Origin: Tigriopus japonicus
Taxonomy: Eukaryota; Arthropoda; Copepoda; Harpacticoida; Harpacticidae
Length of the DNA stretch: 64,000 nucleotides
NCBI GenBank assembly: GCA_010645155.1
Contig: CM021320.1
Location: 6,886,563 to 6,950,562 of the forward strand
Reading direction: 5' to 3'
The position numbers were made by a program, and so were the translations under genes. Shown piece after piece: positions 1 to 11,747 of this stretch; the stretch's first letter is position 1; the number at the start of each line of letters is the position of its first letter. The notes below the pieces were generated by a model. The model saw only the letters and a program-made list of their open reading frames with translations. It did no database searches and was not told the DNA's origin.

Positions 1-283
1 ACAATTGCTAAATATATTTCGACAATATTTGAGGTACATATATCCACGAGACCACCTTAGGAATGAAAAATTCAGAGGATTGTGGACTAGAGTATTTTTC
101 ATGACTTTACATCCTTTTTTGGTGGTGACCTAATTAATAGAACCCAATTAATTGTGGGGCATTGTCTCTTCACCTCAAACTAGTCTCAAATGTCTTTAGA
201 ACTTGTAAATGACTTCTCCTGCTCAATTAGGAGCCGTGGGTACTCCATGAATGACGTTTTAAGTCCAAATGCAAGTTATTTGC

Positions 284-371
284 TTTTTTGACATTTATTT
301 GCTCTTTTTTGACACTTATTTGCTCTTTTTGACATTTATTTGCTCTTTTTTGACGTTTATTTGCACTTTCA
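284..371. repeat. Short tandem repeat, about 18-20 bp unit
   Basis: There are four to five copies of TTTGACATTTATTTGCTCT with variable T-run length, running into sequence ending CCCGTCCCTA near 475. The GTCCCTA end resembles the terminus of the hAT-like element at 30218-31057, so this may be a decayed relative. Otherwise 1-932 holds only an arm-like copy of the 44057-44313 element at about 547-595. Confidence 0.6.
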
Positions 372-932
372 ACATTTTTCTGCACTTTGTTTTGCACCTT
401 TGGGCACATTTTTTTGTAACTTTTGGTAGCTAAAAGGGTAAGATTATTTGCACTTTCTGCCCGTCCCTAGTTATGACAATCAATTGAAACGAACCTTTTC
501 CTCACAACAAATTGAACTATGAAACGCCCACACTTAGTTCTGAATCTCTAGCCAGTTTGGCCCCAAAATCTCCAGCTGAATTTGCCCGACTACACTCTTC
601 TATTGTTGGAAAAATGAAAGCAAAGGGAAAAATATGTTAATTTTAGTGTCAGTAAGTAATCAATATAGGTTTTTGAGCTACTTTTAAGATGAACATATTT
701 ACAAGATATATTTATCATCATACTCTGACAGCAAAAATTGTCATTAGAAGACTTGGCATTTGAGTAAACACCTTAACAGAAATTTTTAACTACCGTGACG
801 AGCAAGAACTACCCAAACAAGTGACCTTAAGGCTCAACAGTATTGGACATGGTCAAAGATCTGAAATTGTGCACAGACCTTGTTTCCCCAAATAAAAACT
901 TCATGTCAGATTGAGACGTAGTTGCCCGCTAA

Positions 933-1107
933 AGGTGCAGTTACACAACACGTTTTATTCCGTAGATCAAGACACACTTCAAAGTCACAGATACAATTTT
1001 TTCATTGCCATGTAAAGAGGTCTCTGCAAGGGGTTGCGAAATTGAACATCTGTGATGTTCCAGTTGGCCTCAAACTACAATAAACAAAATGTCATGTAAC
1101 TGCACCT
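933..1107. mobile_element. MITE of about 175 bp, copy 1
   Basis: Terminal inverted repeats are about 18 bp: AGGTGCAGTTACACAACA at left and TGTCATGTAACTGCACCT at right. The interior shares GGTTGC and ACATCTGTGATGT with 51182-51361. No clear target duplication is visible. Confidence 0.68.
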
Positions 1108-2230
1108 CAAGGAGTGGGTTCTAATGCCACCCTTAGGCAAAACTTCCTACTTTTCCTTAGATGTTTATATTTCTTATGTTGGTAAAAAGTTGGGGAAAGG
1201 GAAAGAAAGACCATCAATTAGATTAGAATTAGATCAAGAGTCAGAAGGAATCTTTGCATCAAATATCTGATGGGTCTTCCCTTTCCCAAACATTTCAACC
1301 ACAATGGTTTGTGTTAGATACTTTGAATTGGACCCCCCAATCCTCGTAAGCGTTTCCTATAGGGTCATTCTTGCTTAGGATAAGAAATTGACAGTATCAA
1401 TAAGTAAGCATATATGGTAAAGTGAAACAAAGACAATGCTACAAGTGGGTACTTGTGAAATGAAAGCCAAAAATGAAAGCAAATTATGCTAATTTTAACT
1501 TATTTACCAATAAAGACCGTAGAATAATGCTCTAACACAGGGGTGCACAATCACTAGGCCCAAGGATGGTCTTTGATGGATCCTACTCTAAAAGCTAACT
1601 TGAAACTTGTATTTACTAATTTTGCTGTGACACACTTTACATATTTTAATATATATTAGAATTATAAACATAAATTGTCATTAAAATAATTCTCGCCTTA
1701 GTAACATTACAAAGAAATGAAATCGTGTCGGAAATATTAATAAATGGCCATTGTTGTGCCATTTTAGCATCACCGTATCCCTGAAAGGTAGTTTTGAGTC
1801 AGCTGACGCAGCTTGTTCTTGTGTAGGTATTTCAGCGGGCAGTAACGACCAAAAACGAACAAGCAAATCACCTTCGAAGAATTCCAATTTCAACACAGAA
1901 AGAATAAAAAAGGGCAAAAAAACCTCCACAACAGCCCTCAGAGGTCGATAGGCTGAAATTCCCCGATGCGGTGTAAATAGAAGAATAAATAGTCAATTCA
2001 ATTCTAATCCTTCACTGGTCAGGTCCACCGGCTCAAGGATGGACGGATAGAGCGAGATCACTTATCAAGTCGGTTAGCCGCAATAGGCAACCCACAGCGG
2101 TGTGCGAATGTTTCCTTGCCCGCGTTTGGGTTAGAACTGTCGCCCTTACCGAAGGAGAACTGTTATCACTTGAACGCGCACTATTCCTTCCCTCTCCTGT
2201 TTTTCCTACCAAACCGTCCACAAGGGATGC
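1108..2230. other. No gene seen; one hAT-like end
   Basis: CAGGGGTGCACAA starting at 1539 has the form of a hAT terminus, but no partner end or duplication was found. The remainder holds only short unsupported ORFs. Confidence 0.4.
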
Positions 2231-2238
2231 ATTGCAAC

Positions 2239-3009
2239 CACAGACCATCCAATGGCTAGATCTTGCTCATTGTAGAGACGCTCTAGCTCATTGCCAAAAA
2301 GGAGGACAACTTTGCTTCTTTAGCTGGAACATAACACTACACCCTAAAATGGTGGGATCTTCAACCTTTCCAATGTATTGCCAGACCTGTTCAAGATACT
2401 TTGAAAAACTATCTAGATAAGATAGTATTTTCCGCAAAGTATCTAGATAAAGATAGTTTAAGATACTTCTCAAAAAATGTATCTAGATAAAGATACCTCA
2501 AGATACTTTCCTGAAAAAGTATCTAGAAAAATATAGTTTTTAGCTTCCCGAAAAAACTATCTATAAAAGATGTTTCAAGATACTTTTCACAAAACGTATC
2601 TATAAAAGATAATTTTTGGGAAAATGCAAAATGCATACTAAACAATGCATAATAGATGCTTATCTAGGTAAAGATATTTCAAAATAGTTTGCCGAAAAAA
2701 ATATCTAGATAAAGATAGTTTAAGATAGTTTTCCAAAAAAAGTATCTAGATAAAGATAAAAGATAAACTATCTTTTATCTTCATCTTTTATCTAGATAAG
2801 AAAATTGAACAGGTCTGTATATGGCCAGTGTGACCGAATCCTGAACAAACTCAGCGTATCCTCCGTTCTTTGCTCTTCATTTATTCAACTGTCAAATAAT
2901 GAGCACGGGGTCGTCCTGTGAACTTCAAAACTAACACAGCTGCGCCAAGCTGTTCCCTTTTTCTCTCTCGATGACACAACTCAAGGCTAGAGGGATAAAT
3001 GGAGAGAAC
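2239..3009. mobile_element. hAT-like MITE, copy with a nested foldback element
   Basis: The left end CACAGACCAT and interior (about 2290-2370 and 2826-2990) match the intact 314-bp element at 6094-6407. The right end (about 3009) is diverged. Flanks ATTGCAAC and roughly ACCGCAAC could be a worn 8-bp duplication. It is interrupted by the foldback element at 2382-2817. Confidence 0.65.
2382..2817. mobile_element. Foldback element made of TATCTAGATA repeats (436 bp)
   Basis: Ends are CAGACCTGTTCAA and TTGAACAGGTCTG (perfect 12-13 bp inverted repeats). The interior is a degenerate minisatellite of about 45-60 bp units built on the palindrome TATCTAGATA plus AAGATAGTTTAAGATAC. Flanking octamers TGTATTGC and TATATGGC match at 6 of 8 positions. 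The paralogous MITE at 6094-6407 has no insertion at this point (near 6220), which confirms the boundaries. CAG...CTG ends suggest a hAT relative. Confidence 0.8.
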
Positions 3010-3480
3010 CGCAACTTCCATTAGCAAGGATTTTGTCATGAACACCGTTTGCTGTTTCTCTGCTTCCCTCAATTATGGCGCCAAATTAAAAAATAACTCA
3101 TAGACCTCATTGGCTTGCCCTTACACTGAAATGCATAGAAGCTTGTGGAGAGGCCATTGTCGTCATTTTGTCTGCCTTGCTTATTGCTGAAACTGGCTAG
3201 AGATTGCGTGAAAAGGCAAATATTTCTGAAGAATATCCTGAAATACTAGGATAGAATAATAAAAAGGAAAAGGAGAAAAAAAATCAATCAATTACGATTT
3301 TTTATTGACCAAAAAGCACTTGAACCTGCAAACCAGAGTACTTATCTTTTGTTGATTTTGTAGTGCTCTGACTTAGTGCTGGGGTGGCCAATTTACTTAT
3401 GTGAAATCATATTCCCCTCTGTCAACCAGTCTTCACAAACAGGTTTTTTTCTGTAAGGTGCGCCAAAAGGCAAGGTGTCC

Positions 3481-4240
3481 AGCATGCCAAGTTCTAGAGG
3501 CCTGTGGTATTAAGTTACATGCAGTAGTCACAGTCTTTGATGGCTCAAATGGGCAAACCTGGGGTCATTCCCGAGCAGGGTTGCATCAGAGAAAAACCTG
3601 CCCGGTTTTTTTTGGCTGTTTTTTTCTGGGCGTTTTATTTTTATTGTTTGGTTTGTACAGTACTATTTTTTAGATTATAACTCTTCATATTATCTCCTGC
3701 ACACTGGACCACATTAAAATATCACAACTGAGTTTTTGACGGTTAATGTCAAACTTGTAACTCAATTCTTTGGCAAGAAACTGCAACTTTTGGCTTTTTT
3801 TGTCTAAATTTCTTAAATCCTGCGGGAAGTTATTTGAAATAAACATTTTACACACAATGTCAACATCCTCATAATTTATATCTTCTTCAAGAGTTCTAGG
3901 AAACACAATATCCACGGATATTAAATTTAAGTTGCATAAAGTCACTCACTCACATAGAGGAAAGAACAATTTTGAGGGACAAGTTAGGGGCATTTAGGGC
4001 AAGAAAAGAGAAAACCCCCCAAAAATTATAAACCTGCCCAAAAAACCGCCCGGGCAGGTTTTTCGGGTTAAATGTCAACCGGGCGGGATTGAAGCAACCC
4101 TGTTCCCAAGGGTGAGGTAAAAATTAATGCCTGTCAAGTAGAGTGACAATATCACCATAGCGTGGACAGACTGTATCAGATTGCAGTTGCAAAAGGTGCA
4201 TTTTGACTCTAACAAAAACAAAACAAACAAACAAACAAGA
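3481..4240 (+). mobile_element. Short A-tailed retroposon with 10-bp target duplication
   Basis: It is flanked by perfect direct repeats CAAGGTGTCC (3471-3480 and 4241-4250), and the 3' end is A-rich (AACAAAC repeats, 4211-4239). Repeat R copy 2 is uninterrupted at this point. Without the hAT-like element nested inside (3576-4102), it is about 225 bp, the size of a SINE. A related sequence lies on the minus strand at about 26863-26974, sharing ATTCCCAAGGGTGAGGTA. I see no clear pol III box. Confidence 0.7.
3576..4102. mobile_element. hAT-like non-autonomous element (527 bp)
   Basis: The termini are CAGGGTTGC and GCAACCCTG, and the inverted arms continue with AAAACCTGCCCGG-type sequence. Flanking 8-bp duplications are TTCCCGAG (3568-3575) and TTCCCAAG (4103-4110), with one mismatch. 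The related retroposon copy near 26930 has a single ATTCCCAAG, the empty site. CA...TG ends and 8-bp duplications are the hAT signature. An 86-codon minus-strand ORF (3685-3945) lies inside. I do not recognise it. Confidence 0.78.
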
Positions 4241-4640
4241 CAAGGTGTCCTAACTTTTGTGACTTCTGAGCAGGGTTGCAAATTAAGCTCAAATTCATGT
4301 TTGCTCATATACATGAGCAAAGCAACAATTCTCCAAGAGGCAACCCTACCTTGCAACCTACCATGAAAAAACTTGTGCAAGCCCATGTTTCACATCAGTA
4401 AGATTTGGTTGTCAATTGCCTAATTGTGAGACATTTATTGGCCCTTGTTTAAACTCCACACTAATTAGAATTAACTTTTTGCATATCAGGTACCGGTATA
4501 TACCTCAGACATATTTGCAGCAGGCTTGAGAATTTTCACTTATCCAACTGCACTATTAAATGGGCTAACTAGTTTAGATGTGTTTCTGATACGGAAAGGA
4601 TTCCTTTAATCATGAACTTTGGCTTCCCACAAGTTGGATA

Positions 4641-6085
4641 ACATCACAGAATGTCCATGTTTGTAGGGTATTCATAGATTTGATTGGCCAAACTCTATTG
4701 AGAGTCGAAAAAAGCGACCTCAAGCGGCATTTATAGCATTTCCTGTAATGGAATGTAGAGAAATTCTGAAAATACCCCCTTCACTTTGCTAAGTTTGAAT
4801 GCCTCTCGTCCATCCCTAGTGATTAGAAATTGATAACACTTAACAGCAAGTTGTTAATTATTGTAACAAAAAACAGTCTTAAATTTTAAGGACATCAAGA
4901 TTTTTGCCTCATTATGAAGTTATTACAGGTTTAAAATGTCAATTTCAGTTTCAAAATTAGTTACCCTCTACATATGAGGAAGGAGAAAAAGGGAAAAGGA
5001 GACGGCAAGAGCGACCAATTTCAGACCTTAAAAAAGGAGTTAGGGAAGCTTTTAGACTTGTGGACTTTTGAACACCGTTGTGACAAACCAATGCAATTTT
5101 GGTTCATTGCAAGAACACAACTTTTAAAATTAGAATAAATGGCTCTAGAATGAAATGAAAAGAAACGCCAAACACTGATAAAACTTGCATAAAAAGCGAA
5201 AGAAGTTACTACATAGACTGGGTCTCTTAATACTGTGAACACTCCATGTTTTGAATCGCGAGACTCTACACAGGATCCCTAGACAAATCAACATCAACAA
5301 GCTCTCTTCCTTCAAGTCTTGTCACTAAGAACAAACTTGTTTCTGGTCGTAGTCAATTTGGACACACTCCCATGGTTGGGACCATCCAGTCTTTGAAGAA
5401 AGGGCTGATCATGATCAATCATTTGCAATTTGTTTAGCCCTGTCTTAAACAACTTTACCTCTTGTTTATTCTCCGCCAAGATTTAAGGGCAGCAAATTCA
5501 AAACTACAAATCTACATTAGACAAACCTTATTTAACAAGTAACACAGTTAATTGGACAGGGTTCCGCTCAAACCAACCTCAATTAATACATCAATATACC
5601 TCAGAAACTTTGGGCTGATCCTCAAAACCATTTTCCACCTTTTGTCCCACAAAAAATGAATGCGTTGTATCTATGCATATCTATGTTTTGAAGTACGAGT
5701 GTTAAACCACGCAAAGAATAATCTCGGTAAATCACAACCTGTTAATCATATTGTTTCTGACTTTTTCAAATTCGTGTTTAACAAGCGTATTTCATGTGCT
5801 TTGGGTGTTGGGATGAGAATGAGCTTGGATACTAATGTTAGAAGATGTTATTTTTGTGACCCGTTTGTCTACTATATAAGCTTAAAAATTGACAAATTTC
5901 TGCTTGGGCAGTCGAGCCACTAGTCTTTTTAGCGCACTTTGAGGTGCTCTGCCCATGGCAATTTTTCATTCAAGTGGCTGAATGGGAGTGTCTTTTCTCT
6001 GCATTTAGCCCTCCAGTCAAGGCGACATCTATTCACTCTATGACCGGCTTCTCTCACATCCCTCTTCGCCGAAAAGGCAGCGGTA
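4641..6085. other. No gene or recognisable element seen
   Basis: This is AT-rich sequence with only short ORFs on both strands and no protein motif, splice-supported gene or repeat I could match elsewhere in the window. Confidence 0.5.
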
Positions 6086-6093
6086 ACTTCCCC

Positions 6094-6407
6094 CACAGAC
6101 CATATAATGGCTAGACCTCGCTTCGTGCGAGAAAAAGGTGGACAACTTTGCTTCATCAGCTAGTACATAACACTACACCCTAAAATGGTGGGAATTTCGA
6201 ACGTTTCAAAATTTTGCCAGCGTGGCCAAATCCTGAACAAACTCAACGTAACGTACGTACTTTGTTCTCGACGCGAGCGAACGTCGTTACTTCTGAGCAC
6301 GCGGTCGCCCTGAGATTTTGAAGCTAGCGCAGCTGGGCCAAGTGGTGTCACTTTTCTCTCGCCGACGGTACGGGCCAATGCGACATCTAGTCATTATATG
6401 ATCTGTG
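6094..6407. mobile_element. hAT-like MITE, intact copy (314 bp)
   Basis: Terminal inverted repeats of about 26 bp start CACAGACCATATAATGGCTA on the left; the right end, read inward, is CACAGATCATATAATGACTA. Perfect 8-bp target duplications ACTTCCCC lie at 6086-6093 and 6408-6415. The element has no coding capacity. CA ends with an 8-bp duplication fit the hAT superfamily. Confidence 0.88.
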
Positions 6408-6415
6408 ACTTCCCC

Positions 6416-8124
6416 CCACATAGACAGCCGGTGCAGGACATCAGGGAGAATGGAATTCATCCCTTCCTTCCAATCTCCCTTCGTTCTGGCGTAGTTTTCG
6501 CCAGTGTGTGAGTGTCAATGTCTGTGGCCATTTAGCCCTCTAGTCTATTCATATGTAGTTCACAGGTCCCTAACCGTCCATCCTCAACCCAAGATAGAGA
6601 CTTTATTCGCCGGCCCCAGGAGGTGGGATGTTTTCGGCCCTAGAGGTGTAATCCCGCCGAAGTGATTATTCACGCTGGGTCACTAACACAGTAAAGCCCT
6701 GGCATCATTGGCAGAGGTGTGGCGGGGCATGGTACTCATGAAATTACTCAGACTAGTGCACTAGGCCACAAAACACCGAAGTCTCTTATGCTAAGGCTTC
6801 GTACAAGGAGCGCCACCAATGCTTCCATATCTCGCACTTTTTGTGGTCCGGTTTGCGCACTTTTCTGGGCCCTTGCGCATTGTGCTTTTCAGGGCCAAAA
6901 AAGATAACGATACCTTGAAAGGTCATCTCCTAATAATCATAAAAAACATGCGAAATAACAATTTTTGGGGGTGCATGGCCATTATTTTGGGTTTTTAAGA
7001 ACCTGCAATTTTTAAGTCTGAGACGAATTTCTGAGTCGGCCAAAACGTAAGCAATGCACGATAAAATCAAGAACAACTAGCATTTGGTGGACTGTTTCCT
7101 AAACAGATATAAAGGAAAAGGCCCGGTTTTTTTTTCCTTTTCCTATGTTGCAAATCTACTCGATTCTAGTCGGCCGAGTTCAATCCAATAAATTCTAGAT
7201 ATCCTTGGATACAAAAAAAAATCGAAAATTTCTCAATTTGACTTAATAAATATACTTTTGCTAGATCAGGGGTTTGCAACCGCTTTTGGGTCAAGGCCCA
7301 TCAAATTTGACTTTGTGTAGTCTGGGGCCCACCAAACAAATGCTAGAAGGTTGAGGGTAAAGAACCTCTTGTAAAAGAAGCGTTGTCAAGACACTAGCGA
7401 CAGAAAATTCATGGCGGCGAAAAGGCTAAGCTTAAAAAAATCCAAACAAGACAGAAGCTCACATTTCAATGTAGTGAATATGGATCCTTGAGAGAATCTT
7501 TTTGGCCATACCGTGCAGTTTAAACGTTTTCGTTAACTAAAATGTGCTCAAACATCATCTGGTTTGTGTGTTCCCGAATGATTTTTTAAACAATTTGCTT
7601 GGCAGACCTCGCGTCCGCTGTTCTGGTGACCCCGACATAGCCGGCCCGCATTAATGGCCCTCCCTCGTCGTCGTATTACTGGCTCTTGTGGATGGTGCCA
7701 GACTTTTGTGGCTGTTGATTCAGACTTGGACGTTTGCGACGGATTATGGGTGTAACTACAGATATATCATATCCTGCCACGTCTCCGAGCCATTCCCATG
7801 TCTCAAGGCCGATTATTTCCCCGAAGGTGGGGTGGTGGGGCAAATGTATGATCTCCGCTTTCTTGAGTACTCGATCCTGTGTATGATATATTTGTGCGTG
7901 TATTCTTTGTAAAATACAGTAGTCTACTAATATCTCTTGACTCACTCTTACCGGACCATGGGTCACTCAAATTCTCTTTTCTCTTAACTCCACAACAATT
8001 GGATTCTTCAATGAATTCTGTAAATGCAAAGGCTTGTGTAAATCAGTGTGCGAGGTTAGATGTCCTTTAATTATAGAACACGCTTACAATGACATTTCCA
8101 TGACTTACTGAATGCACGAAAACT
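6416..8124. other. No gene seen; hAT-like end and short GC-type repeats
   Basis: CAGGGGTTTGCAACCGC starting near 7267 followed by GGCCCATCAAATTTGA has the form of a hAT-type MITE terminus. Segment 6805-6905 (CAATGCTTCCATAT plus TTTGCGCACTTTT-like repeats) recurs at about 35758-35855. No coding gene is supported. Confidence 0.4.
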
Positions 8125-8224
8125 NNNNNNNNNNNNNNNNNNNNNNNNNNNNNNNNNNNNNNNNNNNNNNNNNNNNNNNNNNNNNNNNNNNNNNNNNNNN
8201 NNNNNNNNNNNNNNNNNNNNNNNN
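8125..8224. other. Assembly gap (100 N)
   Basis: Exactly 100 N is the usual placeholder for a gap of unknown size. The tandem array begins directly on its right edge, so the gap probably hides further array units. Confidence 0.98.
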
Positions 8225-9830
8225 CTATATCTTAGTTTTTCTCGTTATTTTGCCTTGCTTTTCCGTTCCCATATTTTATTTTAATTTTTGGTCCACAAAT
8301 TCAATGTCGGTTCATCGACTGGAGTGATCTTAATTGAAAAAAATCAAGAAATATACATGATATGATTTTTCCAAAATTTGATCTCCCATCATAATCTCAC
8401 TTTTACCCTAGAAGCTTGATCAACCAAAACTATATTGGAGTTTTACTCGTTATTTTGCCTATCTTCTTCGTTCCCATGTTCCATTTAATTTTTGGACCAC
8501 AAATTAAGTGTTTAATCATCGTCTGAGAGTGATCTTAATTTTTAAAAAAAATCAAGAAATATACATGAATTGATTTTTCAAAAATTCGATCTCCCATAAT
8601 AAACTCGCTATTACCCTAGAAGCTTGATCAACCAATACTATATTTGAGTTTTGCTCGTTATTTTGCCTATCTTCTCTGTTCCCATGTTCCATTTATTTTT
8701 TTGGACCACAAATTCAATGTCTGTTCTTCGTCTGAGAGTAATCTAAATTGAAAAAAAAACATGAAAATTATATGATATGATTTTTCCAAAATTTGATCTC
8801 CTATAATAAACTCGCTATTACCCGAGAAGCTTGATCAACCAATACTATATTTGAGTTTTTCTGTTCCCATGTTCTATTTATTTTTTGGACCACAAATAAA
8901 TGTCTGTTCGTTTTCTGAGAGTGTTTTCATGAATCAGAAATGAAGGAAAATACATGAAATGATTTTTCCAAAATTTGATCTCCCATCATAAAGTCGCTAT
9001 TACCCGAGAAGCTTGATCAACCAATACTATATCTTAGTTTTGCTCGTTATTTTGCCTATCTTTTTTGTTTCTATGTTCCATTTTAATTTTTGGACCACAA
9101 ATTCAATGTCTGTTCATCGTGTGAGAGTGATCTAAATTGAAAAAAAACAAGAAAAAACATGAGATTATTTTTCCAAAATTTGATCTCCCATCATATACTC
9201 GCTATTACCCGAGAAACTTGGTCAACCAATACTATATTTGAGTTTTGCTCATTATTTTGCCTATCTTTTCTGTTCCCATGTTCCTTTTTAATTTTTGGAC
9301 CAAAAATTCAATGTCTGTTCTTTGTCTAAGAGTGATGTCAATTACACAAAATCAAGAAAAATATATTAAATTATTTTTCTTAAATTCGATCTCCCATAAC
9401 TCGCTATTACCCGAGAAGCTTGATCAACCAACCTTTTTTGAGTTTTGCTCATTACTTTGCCTATCATTTTTGTTCCCATGATCAATTTTAATTTTTGGAC
9501 CACAAATTCAATGTCTGTTCAACGTCTGACAGTAATTTCATTTATCAGAAATAAAAAATATACTTGATATGATTTTTCCAAAATTCGATCTACCATCATT
9601 ATTTCGTTATTATCCGAAAAACTTGATCAACCAATAGTTTATTTGAGTTTTGCTCGTTATTTTGCCTATCTTTTTTGTTCCCATGTTCCTTTTAAATTTT
9701 TGGACCAAAAATTCCATGTCTGTTCAACGTCTGACAGTAATTTCATGCATCAGAAATAAAAAAAATACATGATATTATTTTTCCAAAATTCGATCTCCCA
9801 TAATAAACTCGCCATTACCCGAGAAGCTTT
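8225..9830 (+). repeat. Tandem array of about 205-bp units (8 copies)
   Basis: Units start at about 8225 (cut by the gap), 8430, 8638, 8845, 9027, 9232, 9432 and 9636. Lengths are about 208, 207, 182, 205, 201, 204 and 195. Each unit contains GAAGCTTGATCAACCAATAC, a run like GCTCGTTATTTTGCCTATC, TTTTTGGACCACAAATTC, and a segment ending GATCTCCCATNATAAACTCG. The fourth unit lacks about 25 bp. HindIII-like AAGCTT recurs once per unit in most copies. The array is AT-rich and has no conserved reading frame. It is satellite-like DNA. Confidence 0.93.
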
Positions 9831-11231
9831 TTTGTGTCGATGTATGCACTTTGAGTTTCTGATATCAACTGACTTGATTTCACCCTCCAGCACGATAAAC
9901 GTAAGAGTCTTTCAGAATGAAGAATGGTCGATGTTGATACAACACATGTATGAATAAGTGAAAATCTCTCTTAGCAGGTTTTTTAATCAAATGCCCACTC
10001 CTGCTTGAAGTGTCTTGCAAATATTTACCATCGAATTGAAAGAGATGAAAAAGAAATCTCGGCTTTTCCATTTGGGTTGAAAAATATAATACCGGTCAAT
10101 GCCAAAGTCATCAAAGTCATTGATTGAAGAGCAACAAAGTTGAGTGATATGACTGCGAAGAACAAAGATGTTCAAGCTCGAGTAAGATTTGTCCCTCAAA
10201 ACAGATTTGTCAGAGCAATCAGTCCTTTCTCTTCTCTATGGGGAATAATTTGAAGCACTTCATGTTTGGCATTTTGACACTAATGGATTTCCCGTCTGTT
10301 TTCTCGTTCCAAAAGTCTTATATTTGAACCGTTCCATAGTTCTAAAGAAGCTCATAGGAAAGAATCGTCGACACAGTCACGTTATTTGGCTTTTTCGAAA
10401 CTTCAAATGTTTGCTGTTGTTGTCGCAACCATCAATCAGGAAGTTTAAGTTAAAGCAATCAATTTTCACAGATCATGTCAGTAAAGATTGATCCAGTCAT
10501 TGGATTGCAAAATAATATGGATTCAAGCCCTTCCATGGATACTTTTTGGTCAAAGGTTCCTATTTGGTGTATTTTTTCTCTCGTACATCTCAGTTTGTAT
10601 CGCCCTGTTACTGTACTGCTTCATGATAAAGCCACTGTCGTTAGTGTTTTGATGACGCTTCTTTCACATGAGTTCGAGCTAGTCTCGATTTCTTGGGATT
10701 TGGCTTGACACGGATATCGAGAAATATGATTTGTGCCACCAATTATTGCAGGCACGTATGTACAGAACTTAGCAAAGATATCAATGTTTTCAAAGTTTTG
10801 ACCACGTCATTAGGTTTTAGTTCATTGGGTAAATATGTAAATAACTTATAAACCATGGCAATTCTTCCAAATAAATGAATCAATTAGGATCTTGATTAAA
10901 TTTGCAAAGAAAAACGAAACAATGCCCAACGAATCTTGGATATTCCATGAAATTGGGATCAACTGACATTTTCTATACAAAAGATTGAACAATGATGTTT
11001 TTTTGTCTGTCCGGATCGATCATTGTAGAGCTTTATAAAGAGACATCTTCAAGGACAGTCTGCACTTTTTCATCTTCGGTCAAGTTCCTTCAACTTCTGC
11101 ACAATATTCGATGACAAGACTACTCCAAGTGCTAATTGGTAGAGCCCCCTTGGTCATTTCAATATAAAAAGTCTGTGATATTCAAGCTGATAGCTAGTCA
11201 TTTGTCAATATATGCATTCTGGAGGACTTTG
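9831..11231. other. No gene or recognisable element seen
   Basis: Flanking sequence right of the tandem array. ORFs are short and have no recognisable motif. Confidence 0.45.
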
Positions 11232-11238
11232 ACGCTAC

Positions 11239-11693
11239 CAAGAAGCACGGAAATCATGGAGTGGGAAGCTAGCAATGAGAATTATGATTTCCAGCTGAAA
11301 CGAACCATTTGCGTTCTTCTGCAAATGAGACAGGGCTTGCATCGGCATTGAGAAAACACGTTTTTCAAATTTCAGCCCAATCGAATGCCCGAGTGAAAAG
11401 ATATGCCCTCTCAAACTTATGTACTGAGGAGAGCATAGAATGAATGAATTCGCCCTTTTGTGGCAAAACGATTACCACAAATGGGCGAGTTCATTCATTC
11501 TCGGTAGGATTTGCACTAAACTTTGAGTGAGCATGACTTTGGTCTCCGACGTTCGATTGAGCTGAAAATTGAAATACGTATTCTTGTCAACATAGACAAG
11601 GTCTCATTTGCAGAAGAACGTAATTGAATGGTTCTTACTGGAAATCATAATTCTCATTGCTAGCCTCCAATTCCATGATTCCAGTGCTTCTTG
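11239..11693. mobile_element. 455-bp foldback MITE, copy A
   Basis: Almost the whole element is one long inverted repeat. The outer arms read CAAGAAGCAC...TGGAGTGGGAAGCTAGC and its complement, meeting at a central ATGAATGAAT...ATTCATTCAT. Target duplication is 7 bp: ACGCTAC (11232-11238) and ACTCTAC (11694-11700), one mismatch. Copy B (58561-59015) has the same length and copy C (31329-34827) the same ends. Confidence 0.88.
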
Positions 11694-11747
11694 ACTCTAC
11701 ATACTATTTATGCACGTGCAAAGGAAGGGAGTAATGTAATAATGAGT

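Larger units (their letters stand above)
3335..4640 (+). repeat. Dispersed repeat R, copy 1 (interrupted by a retroposon)
   Basis: The parts 3335-3480 and 4251-4640 match, on the opposite strand, the pieces of 29956-34852. Without the insertion at 3481-4250 the unit is about 540 bp. This copy lacks the 840-bp element and the 3.5-kb composite that interrupt copy 2. It has a single AGTGCTC at 3362-3368 and a single CTGATGTG-like site near 4392, where copy 2 has insertions flanked by duplications. Confidence 0.82.

Noticed and set aside
8225..9830. CRISPR-like array
   Set aside because: Whole 205-bp units are repeated with no unique spacers, in animal DNA.
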